A stretch of 64,000 nt of DNA from Pseudanabaena galeata CCNP1313 (GTDB lineage Bacteria; Cyanobacteriota; Cyanobacteriia; Pseudanabaenales; Pseudanabaenaceae): positions 62,001 through 126,000 of the forward strand of contig NZ_CP112878.1 in NCBI RefSeq assembly GCF_029910235.1, read 5' to 3'. The notes below the pieces were generated by a model, which saw only the letters and a program-made list of their open reading frames with translations, had not been told where the DNA came from and did not search any database. Positions 26,425 through 34,928 of the stretch are shown here, piece by piece. How positions within the stretch are numbered: position 1 is the stretch's first letter; every line of letters starts with the position of its first letter. Position numbers and translations under genes: made by a program.

Positions 26425-27961
26425 GTTTCATATAAATTTCCCCGCAAGGGGACGGAAACCTGTTCGTCGTGCACTTTCCTGTGCTTACGCCACTGGTAGT
26501 TTCATATAAATTTCCCCGCAAGGGGACGGAAACACTTAGATAACGTTCGTTATCTAAGTCCGTAATCCAGCTTGTTTCATATAAATTTCCCCGCAAGGGG
26601 ACGGAAACGTTAAGGTAAAAAATGGCTTGATTACCTGATTTTGTAGGACTGTTTCATATAAATTTCCCCGCAAGGGGACGGAAACTTTTAAAAATAAAGT
26701 AGGTTACATTTGTCAAGGCTCCTCCGAGTTTCATATAAATTTCCCCGCAAGGGGACGGAAACAGCGTTTGACCTGCGCGTGCCTTTTCCATGACGGAAGA
26801 GTTTCATATAAATTTCCCCGCAAGGGGACGGAAACAATCATCGGCATCATATTGGAGAAATCTCCTTAAGCGAGACAAGTTTCATATAAATTTCCCCGCA
26901 AGGGGACGGAAACAGTATTCTTTGATACCCCCCAAGAGACCACCAGAATGCAACCGTTTCATATAAATTTCCCCGCAAGGGGACGGAAACTTTTCGCCAG
27001 TCACATTTCCGTTGGTTGCGCGATTGGTGTGTTTCATATAAATTTCCCCGCAAGGGGACGGAAACTAAAAATCTACGAACTTTTGAGTAAGCGAAAACTG
27101 GTCAGTTTCATATAAATTTCCCCGCAAGGGGACGGAAACCTGATTCCGTATAGTTTTCAGTTCGAGTCCCAGATTGGTACCGTTCGTTTCATATAAATTT
27201 CCCCGCAAGGGGACGGAAACTAAAAACAGTTTCGATAGCAGGTTTTTTATCTGCTTGATTTGGTTTCATATAAATTTCCCCGCAAGGGGACGGAAACCCT
27301 GCATTAGTAGCTCAAGATTGATTGAGATGCCAAATGTGTTTCATATAAATTTCCCCGCAAGGGGACGGAAACGTAACAACGATATCTCCTACTCCTTGCC
27401 AATTGGCAGAAGTTTCATATAAATTTCCCCGCAAGGGGACGGAAACAAATCAGTCTTTATATTAGCCCTGTATTCACAGAGCTTGTTGTTTCATATAAAT
27501 TTCCCCGCAAGGGGACGGAAACAGTTAATCTGCCTATTATCGCACGTAGTTTCCGTTGTCCTGTTTCATATAAATTTCCCCGCAAGGGGACGGAAACTTC
27601 TTCGTCAGATTCACCTAGTATAATCAATGCTTGGTTTCATATAAATTTCCCCGCAAGGGGACGGAAACTCAGAAGCAAATACTGTAAGATTAGTTAAAAC
27701 TAACTGTTTCATATAAATTTCCCCGCAAGGGGACGGAAACCCTCATTCTTGATCGACGTAACCGATTGGTCACGTTGTTTCATATAAATTTCCCCGCAAG
27801 GGGACGGAAACAAATATTGCACAACGATCAAAGTTACGATGCATATTAGTGTGGTTTCATATAAATTTCCCCGCAAGGGGACGGAAACTGTGTAAAGAAA
27901 CATAAAAAAGACCATGCTCAGAAATCGTTTCATATAAATTTCCCCGCAAGGGGACGGAAAC
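26425..27961 (+). CRISPR. CRISPR array 2: 21 repeats, 20 spacers
   Basis: Twenty-one 35-bp repeats start at 26425, 26499, 26574, 26651, 26728, 26801, 26879, 26956, 27031, 27105, 27186, 27263, 27338, 27412, 27488, 27563, 27634, 27706, 27777, 27854 and 27927. Each begins GTTTCATATAAATTT and ends in the shared core CCCCGCAAGGGGACGGAAAC. All copies look identical, which suggests recent growth or homogenisation. Spacers are 36-46 bp. The spacer at 26534-26573 is itself a near-perfect palindrome (see findings). This is the largest array and lies directly after adaptation module A. Confidence 0.97.
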
Positions 27962-28451
27962 GATGATCAAGGAAAAAGGCAAAAGTAGAAAGTAAAAAGT
28001 GATAGCAGAGATCGCTAAAACCAAAGGAACAATTTAAAAATCTTACTTTTCCCATTATCTTGCTGTTTCAGCATAACCGTCAATATTCTTACCGCCACAA
28101 GCCTTATTCCAGCGTTGTATATTGTCATTAAGTAATACTTATTGCAAATACACTTAGCCATGAAACTCTTGCCTAGAGAGCATTTCAGAGATAACGTGAA
28201 AAGTAAGGGTAAAAATTTGTCCTGTATTTTTCCTTTTTCCTTTTTCCTTTTAAATTTTTCCTTGAAAACTGGGGACGGAAACTTAAGAGAAAGAGAGAAG
28301 AATGAAGATCGAAGAGTGAAGAAAAGATGAAGAGCAAGAAAAGTATAGAAATGCTAAAATTGTCGCGATCTCAAAAAAATTCATTTTTCATTCTTCGATC
28401 TTCCGCCTTTAAATTTCCCTCTTCGATCTTCATTCTTCCGTCTTTAAAAAG
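27962..28451. repeat. Array 2 trailer region with repeat remnant and purine/pyrimidine element
   Basis: No gene is supported in this 490-bp gap. A 12-nt remnant of the repeat 3' end, GGGGACGGAAAC, stands alone at 28271-28282. It is followed by a full purine/pyrimidine element to about 28445 (purine arm GAAGAATGAAGATCGAAGAG; pyrimidine arm CTTCGATCTTCATTCTTCCG). The stretch 27962-28270 is AT-rich and unassigned; the weak frame at 28142 is not convincing. Confidence 0.7.
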
Positions 28452-28691
28452 ATGAACCTAAACACCATTCAGCAAGAAATTGCAATGCTACCACCTGAAG
28501 CGCAACAAGTGATCTTTGAGCTAGTAAGCGTTCTCAAAAATCGCTATCATGCTAACCAACCAACCTCCGTAAAAAATAAAAGCCAAAATTGGTCGGACTT
28601 TATCGGTTGCATGGAAGCCGAACCAGACCTATCAAAAAATTACAAAACCTACTTAAGCAAAGAACTCGATTTAAAATATGGTGATCGTTGA
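28452..28691 (+). CDS. Antitoxin of a PIN toxin-antitoxin pair
   Basis: This 79-aa protein begins with a helix typical of DUF2281-like antitoxins (IQQEIAMLPPEAQQVIFELVSVLKNR) and has a charged C-terminal tail (KTYLSKELDLKYGD) suited to wrap around the toxin. Its end overlaps the start of the PIN toxin gene by 14 bp, which is usual for such pairs and couples translation. The protein would neutralise the toxin and probably repress the operon. Confidence 0.7.
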   Translation: MNLNTIQQEIAMLPPEAQQVIFELVSVLKNRYHANQPTSVKNKSQNWSDFIGCMEAEPDLSKNYKTYLSKELDLKYGDR

Positions 28692-29097
28692 TACGGGCTT
28701 CTGGCTTGCTCTTGCTAACAGCAAAGATTCCGCTCACCAAGCAGCGACAAAATTATTTCAGAGCTTAGAGAACGAAGAATTTATTACCGCTTGGTGCGTA
28801 GTTACTGAAACCTGCTATTTGATGCAAAAACGAGTCGGTGTAGATGCACCCAAATTATTTATTCGTAAAATTGCATTAGGATATCTACGAATATTTGACC
28901 TTAATCCATCTCACTGTCTGCGTATCGAAGAACTGATGCAGAAATATAGAGACTTACCAATGGATTTAGCCGATGCATCCCTAGTCATTCTTGCCGAAGA
29001 ACTAGGGCATGGTCGTATCCTTTCAGTTGACTATCGAGACTTTAATACCTACCGTTGGAAAAATACCGAACCATTTCAAAATCTATTTCAGGAGTAG
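28678..29097 (+). CDS. PIN-domain ribonuclease toxin (VapC-like)
   Basis: The 139-aa product has the PIN-domain acidic residues in order: VIVDTGFW (Asp4), TAWCVVTETCYLM (Glu near 43), DLPMDLADASLV (Asp) and ILSVDYRDFNTY (Asp). These chelate Mg2+ for RNA cleavage. The length and the overlap with the antitoxin gene are typical of VapBC-type systems. It may stabilise the CRISPR island or plasmid by addiction. Confidence 0.82.
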   Translation: MVIVDTGFWLALANSKDSAHQAATKLFQSLENEEFITAWCVVTETCYLMQKRVGVDAPKLFIRKIALGYLRIFDLNPSHCLRIEELMQKYRDLPMDLADASLVILAEELGHGRILSVDYRDFNTYRWKNTEPFQNLFQE

Positions 29098-29216
29098 AAA
29101 GAGAAAGTTGGAAAATCGAAGAAGGAAGGTCGAAGAATGAAGAAAGAGAAAGATGAAAATGATGTATCTGTATTTGCTGTAAATATTTTCAATCTTCATT
29201 CTTCCCCCTTCCGCCT
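29098..29216. repeat. Purine/pyrimidine dispersed element copy
   Basis: The short purine arm (GAAGAAGGAAGGTCGAAGAA) and pyrimidine arm (CTTCATTCTTCCCCCTTCCG) match the array-trailer family. It lies between the convergent PIN and two-TM CARF genes, with no array attached. Confidence 0.6.
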
Positions 29217-30062
29217 TCATCTTCCCTTTACTGGGCGCATATTATAAGAAATATCCACCTCCATAATTGGACGCAAATCTGACTGAATAATATATTCCAA
29301 ATGCCGATTTGGACTAGCACAAGCAATCACCATTCCTGCCGTCATCGACTTTGTGCCACCCGTATAGTCAGCAATAATTTTTGACTCACTAATCCCTTTA
29401 CTTTCAGCATCAAAGTAAATACCTTGTACCAACCTCTGGATATAGTTAGGATCATCCACAAACTCCTCAGGTACAAGCAAACTCATATCAGGAGTATTTT
29501 CATTTTTAATGGCATAATCACCAAAGAAAATACTTGTCGTCATCAAACACCCCTCCTGCGCTAACTTCGCCACCAGCTTCTCAGCCTCATTCATAGACTT
29601 TTCTGTACAGATCAACCAACAACATTGATAGATTGGATTTTTGCCTTGGTTCCAATGGAAGCGAATCGCCCATTCAGCAGGAGAATCAGATTTTGCACTC
29701 ATGAACGCGATTAAGCCAGCATAATCCCTTGTGACAGAACGAACACTCGCGATCGCATTGCCTTGAGGACTAAAAAACCTACTAAGATACCTTCCAACAT
29801 TGGAAACAAAATCAGTACCATAAATTATCAAAAGCATAATTGCGATGATTATTGCTAGCCCAGCTATTTGAACCGTGCTTTTGTCCCTAATCTTTAGAGA
29901 GTCCTTGAGCAAATCAGCACCAGTATTCCATGCCAAATCAAATATTCCACTGGCAATAAAGGGTAAACCGATCAGACCGATCACAATAAAAAGGAACAAA
30001 TTACGACTAGGATCGAAAACAGCACGCTTAAAAGGATTCATCTTCAAAAATCTCCCTAGCAA
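29217..30062 (-). CDS. Two-TM CARF-domain protein, copy 1 (candidate cOA-gated membrane effector)
   Basis: Residues about 21-45 and 64-90 are membrane helices. After residue 100 comes a soluble domain with the CARF hallmark ADYTGGTKSMTAGMVIACASP (Asp232 to Met240 form DYTGGTKSM), the DxTGGTKxM ligand-loop of TIGR02710-type CRISPR-associated proteins. No HEPN, nuclease or protease motif is present. The simplest reading is a membrane effector, like the known CARF-TM proteins that depolarise or permeabilise the membrane on cOA binding. It is a paralogue of the protein at 56670. It lies convergent to the PIN toxin, not in a cas operon. CARF call is good; effector mechanism is inference. Confidence 0.78.
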   Translation of the reverse strand: MLGRFLKMNPFKRAVFDPSRNLFLFIVIGLIGLPFIASGIFDLAWNTGADLLKDSLKIRDKSTVQIAGLAIIIAIMLLIIYGTDFVSNVGRYLSRFFSPQGNAIASVRSVTRDYAGLIAFMSAKSDSPAEWAIRFHWNQGKNPIYQCCWLICTEKSMNEAEKLVAKLAQEGCLMTTSIFFGDYAIKNENTPDMSLLVPEEFVDDPNYIQRLVQGIYFDAESKGISESKIIADYTGGTKSMTAGMVIACASPNRHLEYIIQSDLRPIMEVDISYNMRPVKGR

Positions 30063-30151
30063 ATAATATTGTTAGTTTATCCTTCCATGGAATCCCCTTT
30101 TACCATAGTCCAAAAAAATCTTGTAAGCCTGAACCTTACAGCGCTTTGCTA

Positions 30152-30196
30152 ATTCCTGATGCTCTGCCAAATGCTTTAGCGATCGGTAGGTTACTC
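30152..30196 (+). pseudogene. cas2 fragment
   Basis: The frame from 30152 reads IPDALPNALAIGR, and the DNA from CTGATGCT to GATCGGTAG matches the 3' part of cas2 module A (26113-26148) at about 33 of 35 positions. No start or other part of the gene survives. It is flanked by a hairpin. This marks an earlier adaptation module or a duplicated segment that has been deleted. Confidence 0.6.
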
Positions 30197-30197
30197 C

Positions 30198-30248
30198 ACA
30201 ACAATAAACGAGTAGCGGCGCGATGCGCCGCCACTCGTTTATTGTTGT
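30198..30248. terminator. Strong hairpin, probable terminator of the GspE-like operon
   Basis: Near-perfect arms (ACAACAATAAACGAGT and ACTCGTTTATTGTTGT) close over GCGGCGC-GAT-GCGCCGC. It lies 30 bp after the stop of the minus-strand ATPase gene and before the CARF gene, so it probably ends transcription of the former. Confidence 0.65.
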
Positions 30249-30278
30249 TTATATTCTTCCGCCTTCCCTCTTTCCCCA

Positions 30279-32000
30279 TCACCCCACATTAAGCAAAGTA
30301 ACATTACTTGGAAGCTCTTTAGGTTCCTTCCGCTTAGCCAGAGCCGATCGCGGTAGCACCCGTAAAACCTCCGCGATCGTAGTAATCCCAGACAGCACCT
30401 TAGCGATCACCGCTTGGCGAAAAGACTGAAAATCATTGCTATGGAGATAGCGCGTCAATTGCGTCATCGAACCCTCATAGATAATTTGCCGAATAGAATC
30501 ATCAACCTCCAGTAATTCGATAATTGCCTCCCGACCTAAATAGCCCGTATCAAAACATTTAGGACAGCCCTTACCCTTACGAAAGTTTTGATGACTCACC
30601 TCACTACGCACCAAACCGATCGCCTCAAGCTCATGGTCAGATGGCACATAGGCACTAGAGCAATGGGGACAAACCCGACGGACAAGGCGTTGAGCCACCA
30701 CACCCAGCAAAGCATCACTTACCAAACTAGGATCGAGTCCCATATCCTTAATGCGAGGAATCGCACTAGGAGCATCATTAGTGTGCATAGTTGTTAACAC
30801 CAAATGTCCCGTCAGCGCCGCCCGAATAGCCGTCTCCGCCGTTTCAGCATCACGAATTTCACCAACCATAATGATGTCAGGATCTTGACGTAGAATTGCC
30901 CGTAAGCCAGAGGCAAAAGTCATGCCCGCTAACTCATTAACTTGAGTCTGGGTAATATTGGAGAGGACATACTCTACAGGATCTTCCACCGTTGTGACAT
31001 TGACATTTTCCGTAGCGATCGCCTGTAGGCTCGTATAGAGAGTACTAGTTTTACCCGAACCTGTAGGCCCTGTAAAAATAATCATTCCTTGAGGTTGACT
31101 GAGCCAGTTTTCGTAAGTATGGCGAGACTTTTCGGTAAAGCCCAAATCCGCGATATTAGTAAAGGGATTTTCTTGAGGCAGTAGCCGAATGACGATCTTC
31201 TCACCGTTGACGCAGGGCAGAGTACTCACCCGCAGATCTAAGTCTTTGGCAATGTTATCCTCAGCCGTGTATTGCTCACCAATGCGACCATCTTGGGGGC
31301 GGCGACTATCAGCAATATCCATTTCCGCCATGACCTTTAGCGCCACGATTACTTTGCGGCTAATGTCTAATGGTAAAGTTTTGATATCACGGAGAATGCC
31401 ATCAATACGGAATCGAATCCGTAACCCTTTATCGGTAGGCTCTAAGTGAATGTCACTAGCCCGACATTGCAAAGCACTAGCGAGAATCGCTTTAATCCGC
31501 CCAATTTGGTCAGTAGCTTTAGCTAACTTTAACTCTGCGGTTTCCGCGATCGCCATTGGCTCAAGATCGTCACCAAAGGGTAAATTCCCCTCACCAATAG
31601 AAATATCGGAAGCACTCCCAATACGGATATTTTGTCTGCGAAACCAATCACGATAGCTCTTTTTGCTAATCGCAATTATTTCCACAGTCATTCCTAGTCG
31701 CGAACTAAGACTCTTAATATCTTGAACAGATAATTCCTCTGGGGAACCCAGAAAAAAGCGTCCTTGCCATAGCAGTAGAGGAATAATCGCTGGTAGTCCC
31801 GCTTGATTACCAATCTTTTGAAAAAAGCGATCGCTGACTTCAGGATCGAGGAGATTAACCGCTACCGTGCCATCAGAAAATACCAGTTGGGCAAGAGCCT
31901 CTTCACAGGAGATTTTGCCAGATTTCAACAATTGCCAAGGACTAGTGGGAGTGGCAAAAGGAATTGCCGAATTAGATGAATTAATAGTTGGAGAATTCAT
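30279..32000 (-). CDS. GspE/PilB-family secretion ATPase
   Basis: The 573-aa protein has the full type II/IV pilus extension ATPase layout. It has an N-terminal N1/N2-like domain, RASDIHLEPTDKGLRIRFRIDG, Walker A GPTGSGKT (311-318), the Asp box DPVEYVL, Walker B DPDIIMVGEIRDAETAE, and the His box LVLTTMHTNDAPSA. A zinc site follows (CPHC…CPKC) and then DTGYLGREAIIELL. Such ATPases drive pilin polymerisation at the inner membrane. No pilC or pilin genes sit nearby. Instead it is followed upstream by a secreted Cys-rich protein and a CHAP peptidase, so it may serve the conjugation machine in place of VirB11, which is missing. Family certain, role inferred. Confidence 0.9.
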   Translation of the reverse strand: MNSPTINSSNSAIPFATPTSPWQLLKSGKISCEEALAQLVFSDGTVAVNLLDPEVSDRFFQKIGNQAGLPAIIPLLLWQGRFFLGSPEELSVQDIKSLSSRLGMTVEIIAISKKSYRDWFRRQNIRIGSASDISIGEGNLPFGDDLEPMAIAETAELKLAKATDQIGRIKAILASALQCRASDIHLEPTDKGLRIRFRIDGILRDIKTLPLDISRKVIVALKVMAEMDIADSRRPQDGRIGEQYTAEDNIAKDLDLRVSTLPCVNGEKIVIRLLPQENPFTNIADLGFTEKSRHTYENWLSQPQGMIIFTGPTGSGKTSTLYTSLQAIATENVNVTTVEDPVEYVLSNITQTQVNELAGMTFASGLRAILRQDPDIIMVGEIRDAETAETAIRAALTGHLVLTTMHTNDAPSAIPRIKDMGLDPSLVSDALLGVVAQRLVRRVCPHCSSAYVPSDHELEAIGLVRSEVSHQNFRKGKGCPKCFDTGYLGREAIIELLEVDDSIRQIIYEGSMTQLTRYLHSNDFQSFRQAVIAKVLSGITTIAEVLRVLPRSALAKRKEPKELPSNVTLLNVG

Positions 32001-32014
32001 ATTAACCTTGAAAT

Positions 32015-32368
32015 TTAACCTTGAAAGTCGGAATTAGCATCGGGCAAACCTGCGGGTTGTTGATTGCAAGTACCCGTTTGTTCGCATCGTTGATTTTTTT
32101 TGCAGAAGTCAGAGAGCAATCGTGTCTTTTCGGCTGTTTCGCCTAATTCGACATTACAAATATTTGGACTGCGGAAACCACAGATAGATGAGAGATCTAG
32201 CGCCTGATTAGTAGAGATTTGGGCAAAACAAATCGGCGGATTGTTATGGAGTGAAGCAGGCTCAATATTTGGGAACCTAGTTAATAGTGGTTCAGCCAAG
32301 CTAGGACTAGCGAATAGAAGCGAGACAAATGAGGCGATCGCCGCTTTAGGAGAAAGTTGGATAAACAT
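32015..32368 (-). CDS. Small secreted Cys-containing protein (117 aa)
   Basis: A signal peptide (about 1-25, ending SLA) is followed by a short mature domain with about six cysteines (ICFAQ, SICGFRSPNIC, DFCKKNQRCEQTGTC). This suggests a disulfide-bonded periplasmic or extracellular fold. It starts 14 bp upstream of the GspE-like gene and is presumably co-transcribed with it. Family unknown. Confidence 0.6.
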   Translation of the reverse strand: MFIQLSPKAAIASFVSLLFASPSLAEPLLTRFPNIEPASLHNNPPICFAQISTNQALDLSSICGFRSPNICNVELGETAEKTRLLSDFCKKNQRCEQTGTCNQQPAGLPDANSDFQG

Positions 32369-32392
32369 GAGAACCTACAAATAAAAAACTTT

Positions 32393-32429
32393 AGATATAA
32401 GTGCGGCGCAAAGCGCCGCACTTATATCT
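32393..32429. terminator. Perfect 17-bp hairpin after the CHAP gene
   Basis: Arms 32393-32409 and 32413-32429 (AGATATAAGTGCGGCGC and its complement) enclose an AAA loop. It lies directly after the stop of the minus-strand CHAP gene. No strong U-tract follows, so it may be an mRNA-stabilising or partial terminator hairpin. Confidence 0.55.
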
Positions 32430-32434
32430 GTTAG

Positions 32435-33205
32435 CTATGGCATTGGGCGAGAGTTAGGTGCATTGCCAAAGACAACAGCACTAGCAACCCACTGATTAGT
32501 GCCTGAGATGCGATACCAACGAGCATCGGGTGTCCTCATCCACAAATCTCTCTCAGTAGTGCCATACTGCCAAGCATCAAAGTTAATTCTTTGATTGCCG
32601 CCGATGCGTCGGACAACTCCGAAGTTTGTACCAGGACCAGAGCGAACATTGATGCCGCCAGAAGCACTGGTTCCAGAAAATCTGACAGAACGGATAGGAT
32701 TACTTGGAGGTCTGGAAACATTGCCTCTTACCCAGTAAGAGACATCAGAACGTCCATTTACAGGAGTTGCAAAATCGACGATGGCAACATTGGTGCAGTT
32801 AAATTCTGAGAACCATCTACCACCTTGGTTTGAGCCTCGTACAGTCAGAAAAGTACTGCCATTGCGAACTGAAGTTCTCTCAACAATGCCCACATGACCA
32901 TATCTAGCATGAGCGCCGCGAAAGGTGGGTTGCATGATCACAACTGCACCAGGTTGAGGACTGTTGACACGGGTAAATCCATGTCGAGGTAAGCTATGAA
33001 TCATATCTTTAGCATTACCCACAGCAGCCGTAATCCCAAAGCGGTTTTTGACATATCCGACACATTGGCAGGTGCTGGCAGCTTCGCTAGGACTTGCAAA
33101 TAGTTGAGAGAGAACTACACTACTAGGGACGATTGCCGCTAAGCTAAGGAGGCTAGAAACTGCGGTCTTTTTGAAGGAAGGCTTGATCTTTGTAAGTATT
33201 GTCAT
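32435..33205 (-). CDS. Secreted CHAP-domain peptidoglycan hydrolase with SH3 domain
   Basis: I start at the ATG at 33205 (MTILTKIKPSFKKTAV), because it gives a clean signal peptide ending PSEAAS; the longer frame from 33361 adds 52 residues that do not look secreted. The mature protein has a CHAP domain with the catalytic Cys in CQCVGYVKNRFG, the His in YGHVGIVERT and a downstream polar residue in TVRGSNQGGRWF. A bacterial SH3 domain follows (GINVRSGPGTNFGVVRRI…DARWYRISG). It would cut cell-wall peptides. In a conjugative context it could play the VirB1 role of opening the wall for the channel. Domains are clear; the role is inferred. Confidence 0.85.
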   Translation of the reverse strand: MTILTKIKPSFKKTAVSSLLSLAAIVPSSVVLSQLFASPSEAASTCQCVGYVKNRFGITAAVGNAKDMIHSLPRHGFTRVNSPQPGAVVIMQPTFRGAHARYGHVGIVERTSVRNGSTFLTVRGSNQGGRWFSEFNCTNVAIVDFATPVNGRSDVSYWVRGNVSRPPSNPIRSVRFSGTSASGGINVRSGPGTNFGVVRRIGGNQRINFDAWQYGTTERDLWMRTPDARWYRISGTNQWVASAVVFGNAPNSRPMP

Positions 33206-33294
33206 CGCTTTATGCGCTTGTGTTTGAAGTTGTTTAATCTTTTGAACACTGCGATTCTGCACTAGAGGTGGGAAGGGGGCTTTCCATTTATTCC

Positions 33295-33335
33295 CAAAGA
33301 AAAAAGGCGATGCAATGCATCGCCTTTTTTCTTTG
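33295..33335. terminator. Intrinsic terminator after the WYL-type regulator gene
   Basis: Arms CAAAGAAAAAAGGCGATGCA (33295-33314) and its complement (33316-33335) end in a run of T on either strand. It is placed immediately after the stop codon at 33340 and works for the minus-strand regulator. The A-rich and T-rich arms make it potentially bidirectional. Confidence 0.8.
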
Positions 33336-33339
33336 CTTT

Positions 33340-34797
33340 TTAGATTTCGTACATCTTCCAAAGTTCATTGATATCTTCTCGCATCTCTTGCCGCAAATCC
33401 CAAGGCGATAGTACCTCCACCTGTTGTCCCCAAGCCCGTAAACGCATAATCACAGCCCGATCGCCAACGTGATATTCCACCCGACAATAGACATCTCGAT
33501 GGGGACGCGATCGCATTATTTGTAAAAGCTGTTCATTCTGTTCAGGAGTATTCGCACTCGCATTCTTGAGCAAGCGTTCAGCATCATCGTAGGAGATAGT
33601 CTTAAATAGAGCAGTGCGCTCAGTCCGCTCAATATAATTGCCATGAAAATACTGATTAAACCTAAGCAGCATCGTTTGTTTGGGACGGAAAAAGTCAAAC
33701 CCCAGCGCTCTGCCCATTTCCGCATTCACGTCATCAATGGTTGGCAAGGTTCCCCGATCGCGTTTTTGTTTGAGGGCAATCGGGATCTGGCGATCGCTCC
33801 ATGAGAGAGTTGTAATTGACTCAATCCGATCTAACCGATAGTCATACCAGTCTAGGGGCGTAATATCTGAAGGGGAGAGATCTGTATGGGGCGCTTGACC
33901 ATAGGCATAGAGATAGGGAGCGCGTTGGTGATAACGAATGCAGACAGGATAAACAATTAAATCCAGTTGAGCATCAAACAAACGAGCGCTAGTGTAGTTA
34001 ATTTGAATCGGGGGAATATCGGCTTCTTCCCAACAAGCTTTGAGTTGTTGTTGCAACTCTTCAAGGCGATCGCTAAGTTGTCTCGGTACGATATATTCCA
34101 CATCAAGGAAAAAGCGCTGTACACCATTAATTTCCTGTCCCAAGGTTTCTGCTAGAGAAACAATCTCCTCAATGGGAATAAAATTGCTAGGAGCGATCGC
34201 ATCTGGTTCTTCTATACTCAGCAATTCAGGAAAAGTAGTCACCTTTTGGTATTCCTTGCCTTTTTTGCCAGTTTGACTGGGTACTTCCACTAGCCAGCCA
34301 CTCTTTACTAACGACTCAAAATCATTCTGGAGAGTTTTGCCTGTGACTACAAACAGACGACCTTCGATTAAAGGAGTTGTTTTAGAAGAAGAACCATAGA
34401 GTAATATTTGCTCGACTTCCTGTGGATTGGCGATCGCACATTCCTTAGCAAATTCCTTCTTCCATTGTTTCGCATCGATGTCATAGTAAGGATCAAATAA
34501 CCAATCAGCAACTGTTTTCGCACAGGGACAATCAGGATCATTATGGATGGGAGTCGCCTTATCGCGATCGCAATGATAGTCTTGGGTATTGGTAAAAAAC
34601 TGTTGGCTCCAGACCCTCACGGAAAAGCTGTGATCGAGGCTAACCGTCTGCTCTGAAGCTACATCCCCATACAGCGATCGCAGGATTACCCAAAGGCGCA
34701 CCGCCTTCTGAAAGCTATTATGTAAATAAGACCCGTTGCCTAATAATTCTTGCAAAAGCTTGACTGTGGGCGCGTAATCAAACAGGGTTTCATTCAT
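33340..34797 (-). CDS. CRISPR-associated WYL-type regulator (TIGR03985-like)
   Basis: The 485-aa protein matches the style of the cyanobacterial CRISPR-associated TIGR03985/WYL family. It has an N-terminal region with a short Cys cluster (DCPCAKT) and a winged-helix-like middle (LVKSGWLVEVPSQTGKKGKEYQKV). Its C-terminal WYL-like ending is YCRVEYHVGDRAVIMRLRAWGQQVEVLSPWDLRQEMREDI. Proteins of this kind are repressors of CRISPR loci in cyanobacteria. It is divergent from the Csx3 fusion gene across a 131-bp gap with a hairpin. It could act on the array leaders or the csm operon; no site can be assigned. Family call is from memory of motifs. Confidence 0.75.
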   Translation of the reverse strand: MNETLFDYAPTVKLLQELLGNGSYLHNSFQKAVRLWVILRSLYGDVASEQTVSLDHSFSVRVWSQQFFTNTQDYHCDRDKATPIHNDPDCPCAKTVADWLFDPYYDIDAKQWKKEFAKECAIANPQEVEQILLYGSSSKTTPLIEGRLFVVTGKTLQNDFESLVKSGWLVEVPSQTGKKGKEYQKVTTFPELLSIEEPDAIAPSNFIPIEEIVSLAETLGQEINGVQRFFLDVEYIVPRQLSDRLEELQQQLKACWEEADIPPIQINYTSARLFDAQLDLIVYPVCIRYHQRAPYLYAYGQAPHTDLSPSDITPLDWYDYRLDRIESITTLSWSDRQIPIALKQKRDRGTLPTIDDVNAEMGRALGFDFFRPKQTMLLRFNQYFHGNYIERTERTALFKTISYDDAERLLKNASANTPEQNEQLLQIMRSRPHRDVYCRVEYHVGDRAVIMRLRAWGQQVEVLSPWDLRQEMREDINELWKMYEI

Positions 34798-34848
34798 AAT
34801 CTCGATCTGTGTTTATAATTGACGGTGCTTTGCGCTGATTTAAAGCCC

Positions 34849-34897
34849 AGAGAAGTTTTTGAAAGCGCCGCGAAGCGACGCTTTCAAAAACTTCTCT
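34849..34897. repeat. Hairpin in divergent region between regulator and Csx3 fusion
   Basis: The 19-bp arms AGAGAAGTTTTTGAAAGCG and complement close over CGCGAAGCG. It lies between two divergent starts, so it is not a terminator for either; it may be in the 5' leader of the Csx3 gene or be a dispersed cyanobacterial hairpin. Confidence 0.6.
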
Positions 34898-34928
34898 GTA
34901 CTCCTCAAAATATCAATAGGCTGTAACT

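Noticed and set aside
27140-27185. tRNA-like T-loop (GTTCGAGTCC) inside a spacer of array 2
   Set aside because: The flanking bases do not form a T-stem and no cloverleaf can be built; it is a chance match.
26336-27933. Short open frames inside the CRISPR arrays (repeated YET, FPSPCG and NFPARG peptides)
   Set aside because: They are translations of CRISPR repeats and spacers on either strand; no ribosome binding site or codon bias supports them.
28142-28330. 62-aa frame between array 2 and the PIN antitoxin
   Set aside because: Its C-terminal part is the purine-rich element and repeat remnant; no family or start signal.
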